DNA from: Apium graveolens
Lineage: Eukaryota; Streptophyta; Magnoliopsida; Apiales; Apiaceae
Direction of reading: 5' to 3'
Assembly: GCF_009905375.1 (NCBI RefSeq)
Contig: NC_133650.1
Coordinates: forward strand, 172,874,518 to 172,938,517
Length of the DNA: 64,000 nucleotides
Positions within the stretch are counted from its first letter, which is position 1. The number at the start of each line of letters is the position of its first letter. The position numbers were made by a program, and so were the translations under genes. The notes beneath the pieces are model-generated. The model was not told the origin of the DNA and ran no database searches. It was given only the letters and a program-made list of their open reading frames with translations. Below, in pieces: positions 32,745-44,571 of the stretch.

Positions 32745-35160
32745 ACAAATGCAATAATTTTGCTTATGTTGCAGATGCTCCTAGAAAGAAGTGTGAAAAA
32801 TGTGGCTCTGCAAATCATCTAACTCACCTTTGTAAAAAGGTTGTTAGCAAGCCAACTGAAGGAGCTTGCAAATACAATGAAGCAGATTCAAATGATCCCT
32901 ACTCATTCTGTGACAAGCTTGACTACATCCCTTGCAACTTGAAAGTGATGAAGAGTTGCCACAAACTAAGAGTAGACCTTAAAGAAACAAAAATTTGGTC
33001 TACATCAGATAGGAAAAATGCACAACAATTATTGAACTCTATTTTATCTGAAACTACTCACTCTACTTCTGCTAAATCAGTTAATAAGAAGAAAGTACCC
33101 AACACTGCTTGGGTCACTAAACACACCTAAATCTCAATGTGTGTAGGGCAAAGTGTAGAAAGTCATATGGATCATTGACAATGGATGTTTCTGACATATG
33201 ACAGGTGATAAGGCCCTGTTATCACAGTTTAAGGAGAAAGTTGGACCATTGGTGACCATTGGAGACAACAGCAAATGATTCATAATGGGATATGGCAAGA
33301 TTATTTCTGAAAATGTTGTCATTGATGATGTAGCTCTAGTAGCTGGTCTTGAAGTGAATCTTTTCAGTGTTAGCCAATTTGCATACAAAGGCTTTGAAGT
33401 TTTATTTAACAAAAAAGAATGCACTTTTATCAGCAAGAAAACTGGTGAAGTCGCTCTGAAAGGAGCAAGGAAAGGAAGCTTGTTTGTTGCAGACTTGGAC
33501 TCAACAAATAAGGATGGTATTTGCTGCTTCTACACCAAAGCCTTAGAAGAACAAAGCAAGCTATGGAATAAGAAGCTATATCACTTGAATTTCAAGGCAA
33601 TTAACACCTTAGTCAAAAAGGAGTTAGTAAGAGACATGCCCAAACTGTAATTTGCTCAAGTTGAAGTTTGTGAAGCTTGTCAGAAAGGAAAAATGAAAAG
33701 ATCTAGTCACAAGTCAAAAACTGTGAATTCTATAAGTGCACCATTGCAACTTATTCACATGGACTTATTTGGGCCAGTGAATGTCTTATCAATTTCAAGG
33801 AACAAATATGCACTTGTGATGGTGGATAATTTCTCAAGATACACTTGGGTAGATTTCATGTACTCTAAAGATGAAACTTCACACATCATAATTGAGCACA
33901 TCAAGAAGATAAAAAAATAGGCTGAAGATTAGAATTGTGTGAAAAGATTGAGAAGTGACAATGGAACATAATTCAAAAATGCTACATTGAGTGAATTCTG
34001 CAAAGGCAAAGGCATTGTTCAAGAATTCTCAGCTGCCAGGGACCTCAACAAAATGGAGTAGTTGAGAGAAAGAATAGAACATTAGTTGAAGCTGCCAGGA
34101 CAATGTTGCAAGATGCCAAGTTGCCAACAAGTTTCTGGGAAGAGGCTGTTAACACTGCATGTTACACTCAGAACAGATATCTCATTAACAAGGCACATGG
34201 CAAGTCACCTTACTCAATCATGTCTGAAAGAAAGCCTACTGTAAAGCATCTTCATGTGTTTGGAAGCAAGTGTTACATTTTGAAACACAACTCTGAATAT
34301 GTGGGAAAATTTGACTCAAAAGTTTTTGAAGCAATTTTTTTGGGATATTCACTGGAAAGAACAGCCTACAAAGTTTATGTGATTGATCAAAAGAAGATTA
34401 TGGAAAGTACAGATGTGACCTTTGATGATGACAAGTGTCCAAGCTTGGAATGACTTGATGATAATGAAGCTGAAGTCCTTGCATTTGAAAACCTTAACAT
34501 TGATAGTGATTCTGATGGAGAAGATGAAGTTGATGCACAACAGATATTAAATGAAGAGACTACTCAATAGGAAAATCATAAAAATTGAAGCTCATCCCAA
34601 ACACCTGAATTTGATAGCACAAACTGAGGGGGGAAAGAGAAGAAGGAACTAGCAGTCATACCAATAATGAATTAGAGGATGAAGGCATAAATCAACAAAC
34701 TCATACAAGGAAGTAGGATAGAAGTCACATAAGAGAAGCAATTATTAGTGATCATACTGCTGGTGTGAGGACTAGAAGTGCAACTGCTAATGAGTGCCTA
34801 CATGCATGTTTTCTGTCTCAAGTAAAACCTAAGAAAATTGATTAACCTCTACTAGATCCTGACTGGATATCTGTCATGCTGGAAGAGCTGAATTAGTTTA
34901 AAAGAAGTAAAGTCTGGAAGTTAGTTCCTACACCAAAGAATATAAGCATTATTAGAACAAAATGGGTGTTCAGGAATAAAATGGATGAAAATGGTATAGT
35001 TACCAGAAACAAAGCAAGGTTGGTTGCAAAAGTCTACTCACAAGAAGAAGGAATTGATTATGATGAAACTTTTGCTCCAGTTGCAAGACTTGAAGCAATA
35101 TGAATCTTTATAGCATTTGTTGCACATTCAAATTTTAAAGTGTATCAAATGGACGTTATT
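32745..35160 (+). pseudogene. S1 protease, integrase and N-terminal RT
   Basis: A second cysteine motif, CEKCGSANHLTHLCKK (about 32797-32840), precedes the protease. The protease active site reads WIIDNGC (about 33170), with Asn where Ser or Thr is usual. LFSVSQFAYKGFEV follows. Integrase shows LYHLNFKAINTL, the second cysteine pair CEACQKGK (about 33673), and MDLFGPVNV and VMVDNFSRYTWVDF (33760-33860). SDNGT is followed by a stop and a frameshift near 34050. IN-C has KPTVKHLHVFGSKCYI. RT begins with [20 protein letters not shown] and breaks off after VYQMDV at about 35157, where element D starts. There are multiple stops. Confidence 0.85.
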
Positions 35161-36190
35161 AGGGCAGAAAACACGCGCTAATAATACACGCAAGTATACG
35201 TGTTCGTAAGTAATATAGAATACTTTCTAGTTCATTCCCACAGAGACTCCGACTAATTATGTTCAATTAACACTTACTCACCAATGTATAATTACTTCTC
35301 AATGTCAAGACAATAACACTTAGATTTGATTAACTAATTATTAACTAGAATTAACTATGAGAATTAAGCACTTAATTGACACTTGAATTAACAATATTAA
35401 ACACACATGAGATCACAACTTCATTACTACTCCCTTCAATAGTTATTGTTATTACCCTTAGCATGTAACGGTGATGATATTAATCGAACAACACGAAACT
35501 TATAAAAGCCAACTTTCATTGTACTAATACCATTCTACTAAGCATCCACAATTAAGATAGAAGTTGAATAGGCATCAATTATGTTGAGACCCTATATGTC
35601 TACAGAATTTGACAACATAACAATTTAAACACAAGTTATTCCTTATGATTACACAGGGCAAGTAAAACAGTTAGAGGTACCCACTAATCATGCATACACA
35701 TACATGAACCTATGCTAGCATGGCAAGTTCTAAATCTCAAGATCCACTATCGTTTCACAAGAGATTAACACCCTATCTTATATGTCCGCGATGCACATAA
35801 GACGAATAAGCAAAACCAATACTAGATATCATACAATCATCACACACTAAGGTATTAAACAACTAACTAAAGAATTCCATAGTAAATCCGTTACGACTCC
35901 ATGATCACGATTAGCCCATGATTGAACTCATCGCCATCATAGGTTTATATGAACATGATAATAACACACGAGAATAACTAAATAAACTACTTACATTAAA
36001 CCAGAGTACGTCACAAGAGTAAATAGGTTCAAAGTAAAAAAACTAGCATCCACTGTTATAATGAAATAAAGAATCACAAGAAACTATGCTTCCTCTTCGT
36101 TGCGATGTGCTAAAACGGTCTTCTTCCTTATCTCCTTGCTCCTCGATTGATACTACGATTCAACACACGTGAAACGTCTCTGAAAACTAC

Positions 36191-36197
36191 TTATATA
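36191..36197 (-). promoter_or_regulatory. TATA box of element D LTR
   Basis: Minus-strand TATATAA in the context TTCTATATAAG. It is about 400 bp into the LTR and downstream of the palindrome array. Confidence 0.55.
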
Positions 36198-36282
36198 GAA
36201 GCCCCACAAAACCCAGCTATCTTAGAAGTTGGAAGCTCAACAGAATTAGGAGTCTAAAAATCAGTATCTTTGTTTACGCCCT

Positions 36283-36358
36283 TGAGCGGCCGCTCAGCAA
36301 TCCTGAGTGGGTGCCCAGCTTCCTGAGTGGTCGCTCACCAGGGCTGAACGGGGGCTCA
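36283..36358. repeat. Four 14 bp palindromes with 20-21 bp period in D LTR
   Basis: Units are 36283-36296 (TGAGCGGCCGCTCA, perfect), 36304-36317 (TGAGTGGGTGCCCA), 36324-36337 (TGAGTGGTCGCTCA) and 36345-36358 (TGAACGGGGGCTCA). Starts are 21, 20 and 21 bp apart, two helical turns. The stretch is GC-rich in an AT-rich LTR. Confidence 0.9.
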
Positions 36359-36604
36359 GGGCCTTTCTGGAAAATTCATTTTTCTGCTCCCGTTCTTCGC
36401 TGCATTATGCTCCTAACTTCCCACTTGCCATGCCAAGCACATACTATGGCTTATTCTTGATAAAATCTCTCCACAAATGCAAGTAATACCCTGAAATGCA
36501 CAAACACTAGAAAAACTCATCAAATACACAAAATACTTGATTTCAAGACATCAATTCAAGCTATTATAAGACGTTCTAAGTGGTATAAAATGCCACTTAT
36601 CACA

Positions 36605-36618
36605 CCCCCAAACTTAAA
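36605..36618 (-). other. Element D polypurine tract
   Basis: TAAGTTTGGGGGTG on the minus strand directly before the LTR start. A second copy of the TTTAAGTTTGGGGG motif lies at about 37742-37757. Confidence 0.75.
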
Positions 36619-37921
36619 TCGATGTTTGTCCTCAAGCGTCACAGACTCAAAAATAAAACAAAAACATGCATGAATGCAATCTATATGAAATGCAGTGATC
36701 CCCCTCACTACGACCAAACCAACCAATTCACGACATCTCAACAAATGCAATTAGGCGAATAAAGATCAATTAAATCATGCACACTAACATGCAACCAGAA
36801 ACGTGGTGTGTACGGATGCTTAACAGATATGCTTCGAAACTAGATCAATTATCATAACTCAACTATCCTCAAGGCAATAACATGATTATACGAAGAATAA
36901 ATTTTAGGCACAAAATGACTTATAACACTTCAAGATTACTGGAGCTTATTATGGAATCATGCTTATTATTTAACACAACAATAATGCTTATTTGACCGTG
37001 CAATGAGTGAGGTCCAAAAAAGACTTATACAATGGCATCCATTTAGCGAGCGTTAGGTCAATGGATCCCAGACTATAAAAGCCTTAGGTCACTAGGCATA
37101 AAGTCCCCTAAGAACTTAATAACTCGAATACCAAAGAGCCCACTCGTGATCAATTATGCATTAACTCTTTATTTTGTTTCTTTTCTCTTTTTTTTCTTTT
37201 TTTTTTCTATTTTTTTTCTAAATTTCTGAGCAAGTGCGTTTCGCTCCATCGTGCTCAACCCTAGACTACTCGCATAAAAATACGAGCCGGCTACTAGCCA
37301 TTTGATGCCTAGCCACACTTAGCAATGAATTCCAATTTTTTTACTCCAATTTTTTTCTTTTCATGCCTTTTATCACTAAGAACCTATTATAAATTCTAAG
37401 CATAATCAATAGATTAACCTCAAAAACCATCAAACCATGACAACAATCTAGTCCTTAAGCATTCTCTAAGACTTAGTGAAATTACAAGTGTTTCTAGCAT
37501 GCACGTCAACCTATAAGACTCAACATCACTCTAACGCTATCACTACACTCACATCAACCTCACAAATCAATTGGTAAAGCAACGCAATAGGGATCATGGT
37601 AAATGCATGAGCTAAATGGCATGATAAATAAAGCTATAAAATAAAATAAAATAAAACTATATGGCAAAAATATGCAATTATATGAACTAAACTATCATGA
37701 ATATGCAACTATATGACACACACACAAAATATTCCTTAACTACCACCCCCAAACTTAAAATCTTCACTGTCCCTAGTGAAGGTAGTAGAAAGGAACACAA
37801 GGTATATCTACTCGGAGAAATCATCATCACCCTCAGAGGGTGGAGTATCAGGAGGCGGATACGCAGAGTCCTCACCAAAAATGGGCCACTGGATGTCAGC
37901 TCCAAGGCCTCTAAAAGCAGT
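36619..37921 (-). other. Element D 3' untranslated region
   Basis: About 1.3 kb between the ORF stop and the polypurine tract, with no coding potential I can support. It has a long T-rich run (37150-37225) and a second polypurine-like motif near 37750. Confidence 0.6.
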
Positions 37922-38970
37922 TCAAAGTGTAAGGGTGAGCTCCTGAGCAAACCTGCCCTGCGTCTCGTACATAGCATCCATCCTCCTCGACAGCCTCCTA
38001 TACTGGGCATCAGCCATCCCAGCACCCTCCTGACCTCTAGAAGAGCCTGCCTCATCACGCCTCGGTTTAGCCATGGTAGCACCAGCTGCTGGACGTCCTC
38101 CTGGAAGACGATAACCCAGCCCATGCTCCTCGGGCTCTCCACCAGTCCACTCTTGCATCGCATTCAGAGTCCCGGAATCTATAGGAGCGGCTGGCAGCTG
38201 CAACTGCTCGTGAGAAGGCCACTGAACTCCCACTGTTCGGCAAAGCTTTGTAACAGTAGATGCATAAGGGATGTTCATGTGCTTCGCTCCACTCAAAAAC
38301 TTCAGAATTCTTTGGTAGATGAACTCACCAAGGTCCATATAGTACTCCTCATTCAAAATACCTCATAACAACTGTGCTCGTTCAACTGTAATCTCATATG
38401 CATGTGAAGTAGGCAGAATATTAGCACAAATAAAGGCATTCCATGCACGGGCATACCTATTCATCGCAATCGCCAGAAAATGATGATACTCGTTAGTCCC
38501 AGTTTTGAACGTCCAAGCCGTGCCCGGCCTACAGAGAGTAGCACAAATCAAATCCAAGTCAAAATCAGTTTTCTCATTCCAATTCTCCTCTGCGGGCTTC
38601 CGCTGTCGCTGCCCAATCACACGGCGAATCGCCTCAGGATGATAATCCACCGTTAGCCCACGCACAACAGAAAACCAATTCTTTTCGACCTTTACGTTCG
38701 CATAGAACTCGCGAACCATGCTCATCGGAACCGCCTCCGGCGACTCACAGAAAGAAATGCAACCCTTTTTAGCAATCATTGACAAAACTCACCATCCCTC
38801 CCTGATGGTAAGAATCCTCTCTCCCTCAAAATCGGCTTACCCAGAAGCCTAATATACTCCTCCTCAACAGCCTTATCAAACAAATGAGGTCTCGCAGCAG
38901 TACCACTCGAAGAATCAGTAGTAGGAACAGTGCTGCCGCTATCAATAGTCTTGGATCTCTTGGGTGCCAT
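37922..38970 (-). pseudogene. Element D ORF of the putative plant transposon protein type
   Basis: It starts MAPKRSKTIDSGSTVPTTDS at 38970, with a low-complexity Ser/Thr N-terminus. EEYIRLLGKPILRERGF follows. After a frameshift near 38780 it continues with MVREFYANVKVEKNWFSVVR, HPEAIRRVIGQRQRKP and NRYARAWNAFICANILP, the pattern of the PF20167-like domain found in Athila/Tat elements. One stop near 38361 separates the last part (NEEYYMDLGEFIYQRILKFL, then a Gly/Arg-rich tail to 37922). The total is about 350 codons. Function unknown. The long ORF on the other strand (37697-38368) is a shadow of it. Confidence 0.65.
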
Positions 38971-39067
38971 TGAAACTGAGAAAAAAGTGCTTAAGAATTG
39001 TGTTTTTGAATATAGGAGAGAGTTTAAGGTTGAAAGTGTATGGGGGAGTATATGGAATAGTTGTATG

Positions 39068-39075
39068 TATATATA
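39068..39075 (-). promoter_or_regulatory. TATA box upstream of the D ORF
   Basis: Minus-strand TATATATA, 98 bp upstream of the ATG at 38970. CT-rich leader sequence (AAACTCTCTCC) lies between. It suggests that the ORF had its own promoter inside the element. Confidence 0.5.
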
Positions 39076-39219
39076 GGGTAAAGATTGGGGTTAAAATTTG
39101 ATTAGGAGTGGGTTTGAGGGTTAGAAACGTGGGTTTATGGGAAAATAGCTCGTGGGTTGTGGGTTGTGTTTTGATTTTTTTAATTTTTCTGATTTTTTTG
39201 GCTTTTTATTAGGCTAAAA

Positions 39220-39482
39220 AAAATTGATGAAAAATAAGGCCCATTATTTTATTTGAAATACTGGCTTTAAAATCATTGTTTGGGTCGTAAAACGTTTGAA
39301 ATGAAAGCGATGAATGTAAAATAAAACATCTGAAAAATACCTTAAAAATACAGAAATGACACAGAATGCACGTAACAGGTAACAATTAGATTTCAACAGA
39401 TAATCACACGTAAATGAAATATTAATACACATATTTTATTATCAATATGGTATAATACAACGTAAATTTCCCGGTCGTTACA
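39220..39482 (-). repeat. Element B 3' LTR, truncated to ~263 bp
   Basis: On the minus strand it begins TGTAACGACCGGG at 39482 and matches 48582-48839. It stops abruptly at 39220 where element D begins. About 3 kb of LTR is missing. Confidence 0.85.
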
Positions 39483-39498
39483 TTCTCCCCCTTAATAG
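39483..39498 (-). other. Element B polypurine tract
   Basis: Minus strand ATTAAGGGGGAGAA abuts the LTR start, comparable to AAGGGGGAAGGA in element A. Confidence 0.85.
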
Positions 39499-42400
39499 GA
39501 TTCTGTCCTCAGAATTTTCTATGAAAACAAATGAGGGTATTTCTCTAACATCTCACTTTCAAGTTCCCAGGTTCATTCTTCAACCATAAGATTTCTCCAT
39601 AACACTCGCACTAAACATACAGACTTATTTCTCAATACTTTCTCTCGCCGATCTAAAATTCTTATCGGCTGCTCTACAAAAGATAAATCAGGTTGGATAT
39701 CTATCGGTTCATACTCTATTATATGCCTAGAATCAGGATTATATCGCTTAAGCATCGATACGTGAAACACATTGTGAATATGTTGCAGATGAGGCGGTAA
39801 AGCTAATTCGTACGCAAGTTTTCCCACTTTTTTCAAAATTTCAAATGGTCCGACATATCGTGGCTTCAATTTACCGTTATTGCCAAATCTGGTCAATCCT
39901 TTCCATGGAGATATTTTGAGTAATACATTTTCTTCTTCCTGATAGTCCATATCCTTTCTTGCCTGGTCTGCATGTTTGTGTTGCCTATTTTTTGCTGCAT
40001 CGAAGCGTTTCCGAATAAGCTCAATCTTTTCCTTTGTCTGTTGAATTAATTCTGGACCCAAAATCTTGCGTTCTCCAACTTCATCCCAATGTATTGGTGA
40101 TCTGCATTTTCTCCCGTATAGTGCTTCGTACGGTGGCATTCCAATGCTGGCATGATAGCTGTTATTATAAGAAAATTCCACTAAAGGTAAATGCTCATCC
40201 CAACTGCCTTCAAAATCGATTGCACAAACTCGCAGCATGTCTTCAATCGTTTGAATAGTTCTTTCACTTTGTCCATCGGTTTGCGGATGATAAGCGGTAC
40301 TCATGTTCAATTTAGTTCCAAGACATTCTTGAAATTATCTCCAAAATCTTGAATTGAAACGAGGATCTCGATCAGACACGATAGATATTGGAACTCCATG
40401 TCGCATCACAATTTCCTTGAGATACAAGTGCACTAGCTTGTCGAGCAAAAATCTTTCGTTAATCGGTAGAAAATGTGCCAACTTCGTGAGTCTGTCAATG
40501 ATTACCCATATCGCATCATGATTTGCCTTAGTCCTCGGTAGTCCTACCACAAAATCCATCGCTAGATGTTCCCATTTCCATTCTGGAATGTCTAACGGGT
40601 GTAATAATCCGTTCGGACGTTGATGTTCCGCTTTAACTCGCTGGCATGTGTAGCATTTACTTACCCACTCCATTATTTCCTTCTTCATATTCGGCCACCA
40701 GAAGTTTTTCTTCAGATCGCGATACATTTTTGTGCTTCCTGGATGAATGGAATACTTCAAATTGTGCGCATCTCGCAATATTTCTTCTTTTAATTCTGCC
40801 ACTTTAGGGATCCAGATTCTCGATGCAAAGCGTAAGATTCCTTCATTATCTTTCTGAGTTATGATCTCTTCTCCCGTTAGGTCGTCATCTTGACTCATCA
40901 TTTCATCTTGACAGCAGCGAATCTTCTCTAGCAACCTCGGTTGGAAGGTCATAGCATAGATAGCTTCTACAGATTCATTGGGAATACGAACCTCGATTTC
41001 CAATTTGTCGAATTCCTTGGCTAATTCTTCGCATGAAGTTAACCGGTTCAATCTTTCTTTTCTGCTCAGCGCATCTCTACAATATTTGCTTTCCCTGGAT
41101 GATAACTGATCGTGACATCGTAATCCTTTATCAATTCCATCCATCGACGTTGTCGCATGTTCAGCTCCTTTTGCGTAAAGATATACTTCAGACTTTTATG
41201 ATCTGTTTAGATTTCATATTTTTCACCGTAGAGGTAATATATCCAAAGCTTCAACGCAAATACGATCGCTGCCAATTCCAGGTCATGCGTAGGATATTTC
41301 TGTTCATGAGGTTTAAGTTGTCTCGAAGCATATGCGATGACGTTACCGTGCTGCATCAATATACATCCTAGTCCGCGATATGAAGCGTCGCTGTAAATGA
41401 CGAAATTCCCTTGCTCATCTGGCAATACTAGTACTGGTGCGGTTACTAACCGATTTTTCAACTCTTGAAAACTTTCTTCACATTTATCATTCTATACAAA
41501 CTTCTCACTTTTTTGAGTTAACTTGGTCAGCGGCGTTGCTATTTTCGCAAAATCTTTGACAAATCTTCGATAATATCCTGCCAATCCCAAGAAACTTCGA
41601 ACTTCTGTCGGTGTCTTTGGGCATTCCCAATTCAACACAGCTTCAATCTTCGCTGGATCGACTTGGATGCCTTCTCTACTGATAATATGCCCTAGAAATT
41701 GTACTTCCCTTAACCAGAATTCACATTTAAAAAATTTCACGTATAGTTGCTCTTTTCTCAGAATTTCCAAAGCTATCCTCAAGTGTTCTGCATGCTCTTC
41801 TTCTGTCCTTGAGTAAATCAAGATGTCATCAATGAATACAATCACAAATTTATCCAAGTATCTCTTGAATACTCTGTTCATCAGATCCATGAATGTTGCT
41901 GGCACGTTTGTCAAACCGAATGCCATCACAAGAAACTCGTAATGTCCATACCTCGTGCAAAACGCAGTCTTGGGAATATCTTCGGCTTTAATTTTCAATT
42001 GATGATAACCTGATCGCAAATCTATCTTCGAAAACCATTCTGCTCCTTTTTGCTGATCGAACAAATCATCGATCCTCGGTAAATGATACTTGTTCTTGAT
42101 AGTGAGTTTATTCAATTCCTGATAGTCGATGCATAATCGCATGCTACCATCCTTCTTCTTTACGAACAACACCGGTGCACCCCATGGGGATATACTAGGT
42201 CGTATGATGCCTCGGTCTAGAAGATCTTGCAGTTGCGTTGACAATTTCTTCATCTCGACTGGAGCCATTCGATACGGAGCTTTCGAAACTGGTTCTGAAC
42301 CTGGTGCTAGATCAATTATGAACTCGATTTCTCGATCTGGCGGTAACCCTGGAAGCTCGTCTGGAAAGACGTCCGGAAACTCACATACAACTGGAATGTC

Positions 42401-44064
42401 TTATATTCTAGGACTTCTTTTTTCAGTATCTAACACGTAAGCTAAGTATGCCTCACATCTTTGTCGAAGCAATCATTTAGTCTACATCACGGTGAGAAAT
42501 TTCTTCCGCTGTTTTTCGCCTTTGAATATTACCGTTGCATTTTCCGCAGTTCACAATTTAACTTTCTTATTCGCGTAATCTATCTGAGCATTATGACAAG
42601 CTAACCAATCCATTCCCAAAATGACATCGAACTCTCCTAGCTTAAAAGGAATCAAGTCTACAGAAAAATGATGTCCGGCTATTTCTACATCACACGCAGG
42701 ACATACTCGATCCACTGGAACTTGGTCGTCATTCGTTAATTTTATAATTAACGTCTCGACCAACCATTCAATTTCACAATATAACTTATCCAGAAATTCT
42801 TTAGAAATAAATGAACGGGTAGCTCCAGAATCAATTAATATTTTTGAACTTACGAAATTCACCAAAAGCGTACCTACAATAACACTCGGACTCTGCACTG
42901 CTTCTTTCATTGTCATGTTAAAAGTCATTGCTTTGGGTTGATTAGGCAGCGGCGGAGGTAATGCCAAAACTCTTGGAATACTGGCTGCCATAGCTAGTCC
43001 TTTACAATTTCTAGCGATATGCCCTTTCTTTCCACATTGGAAACAAGTCATTTCCGCTGTTCTACCTACTGGACATTTGTTAGAATAATGCCCTTTCTAC
43101 TTACACCGATAACACGTTACATCCCTTTTAATACATACACCGGTATGCTTTCGATTACATGTCTTGCAGTACGGCACTGGAACTCTGGCCATTCCCTGCT
43201 GACTGGAGGTTTGGAAATGATTACCTGCTTTCTGTGGACCTTGTCCTATCCTTTTAAAATTCAAATTTACCCGGGCTTGAAATCCCGGCTTTCTCCTGGA
43301 GCGATCTTGGAAACTTCCCTGTCCTTTGTCTTGATGAGATCTTTCACTTTCCCCTTCGATAATCAAAGCTTTCTGGACTACGGCGGTATACGTTGTCAAT
43401 TCAAAAAGTGCTACTTGGCCACGAATCTGCGGTCGCAATCCTTCTTGAAATCTTTAAACTAGTTTATCTTCAGTATCAACCTGTTCTAGGACAAACCTAG
43501 CCAACTCAGTAAATTTGGCTTCATACTCTGCCACGGACATATTTCCCTACTTCAGTTCTAAAAACTTAATGTACATTTGATTCTTCACATAGCGAGGAAA
43601 ATGCTTTTCTAAAAACAACTCTTTAAACCTATCCCAAAAAATAACCTCTTCACCCTCTAAAGCCTTTTTAGATTCCCACCAATAATTTGCCTCTCCTTTC
43701 AACAAGTAACTAGCAAATTCCGTCTTTTGGTCCTCACCTATCTTCACTAGTACAAACGCTTTCTCTATTTCTTTTAACCAGGTGGTGGCTTTAAAGGATC
43801 AGTAGACCCATCAAATTCTGGAGGTTTAACTGACCGAAACTGCTTAAAAGTAACAACAAGTAATGTTGGTGGTAATTGAGGCTGAGGACGAGGTGGCTGT
43901 TGTAACATTTATTGTTGTATCTGCTGTTGTTGATGTTGTATATGCTGCTGCATCATTACCATCTATTGTTGCATCAGATGGAACATTTGGTTCATGGTCT
44001 CATTAGTCTGATCTTCGGAATTACTGTTAGAAGTCTCGGCCCTAGTCTTTCTTTTTGGTGCCAT
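39490..44064 (-). pseudogene. Element B gag-pol
   Basis: The start is at 44064 (MAPKRKTR). Gag pieces run 43747-43097, with a degenerate then a good zinc knuckle (CFQCGKKGHIARNC, about 43047-43006). Protease has LIDSGATRSFISKEF (about 42830-42790) and GEFDVILGMDWL. RT runs 42268-41492 with [12 protein letters not shown]. RNase H (41461-41207) has [13 protein letters not shown]. Integrase is 41144-40335 and 40310-39573, with [28 protein letters not shown] and SDRDPRF. The tail [11 protein letters not shown] ends at 39573. Breaks occur near 43750, 43090, 42400, 41480, 41170 and 40320. It is inactive. Confidence 0.9.
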
Positions 44065-44571
44065 CTTCTTCTGATAATGAAACAGGTGATATTTCTTTAA
44101 CAGTTTAATAAACAATTGACAATATGTAAGAAAAACAATTTATCCTGTATTAATAACATGATTTATATAAAGAAAACAGTTGCTGAATGTAAAAACTGGA
44201 AATATAAATAGTTAAATAAAATGGTTGTTCTTTTTTTCTTTTTTTTTTAACAGGAATTATAATATGGAAAGCTGTAAAATAATAAAGTGAAAATAAATGT
44301 TGTAAAACTATAAAGGCTGAAATTTAAATAAAAGAAATTTGAAAAGTTCAGTTTATATATACGTGACACCAGCTTCAGGTGTAAATGCTTGATACAAAAA
44401 GTCTCGTGCTACTGGTAATCACTACGACTACAAGTCATACTACCACTACAGATCAAAATCCTACTACAGGTTAATCTACTAATACACGCATACACACTAC
44501 TCACTAGGTTATACTATGCTGCCTCTATATACATCTGTACCCTGGAGTCACTATCTCAAACTATCACTGCC

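Larger units (their letters stand above)
35161..36604 (-). repeat. Element D 3' LTR
   Basis: On the minus strand it starts TGATAAGTGGCATTTTATAC at 36604 and runs to about 35161; the outer end is not sharply defined and no target duplication is found. A TATA box TATATAA lies at 36191-36197 (minus). Four 14 bp palindromes sit about 85-165 bp upstream of it. No ORF of note. Confidence 0.7.
35161..39219 (-). mobile_element. D: 5'-truncated Athila/Tat-like gypsy element, minus strand
   Basis: A 3' LTR (35161-36604), a polypurine tract TAAGTTTGGGGGTG (36605-36618, minus strand) and an ORF with its own TATA box (37922-38970) are present. No pol and no second LTR are seen; it stops at 39219 against a truncated B LTR. 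The LTR start TGATAAGTGGC and the TTTAAGTTTGGGGG tract are familiar from Athila/Tat elements. The ORF resembles the putative plant transposon protein family found in them. The lineage call is moderate. Confidence 0.65.

Noticed and set aside
37697..38368. 223-codon ORF on the + strand
   Set aside because: It lies antisense to the element D ORF, which has recognisable sequence and a promoter on the minus strand. The + frame has no domain and unusual composition, so it is a shadow.
42129..43462. Plus-strand ORFs of 103 and 147 codons over element B pol and gag
   Set aside because: They are antisense to RT and gag with clear motifs on the minus strand.
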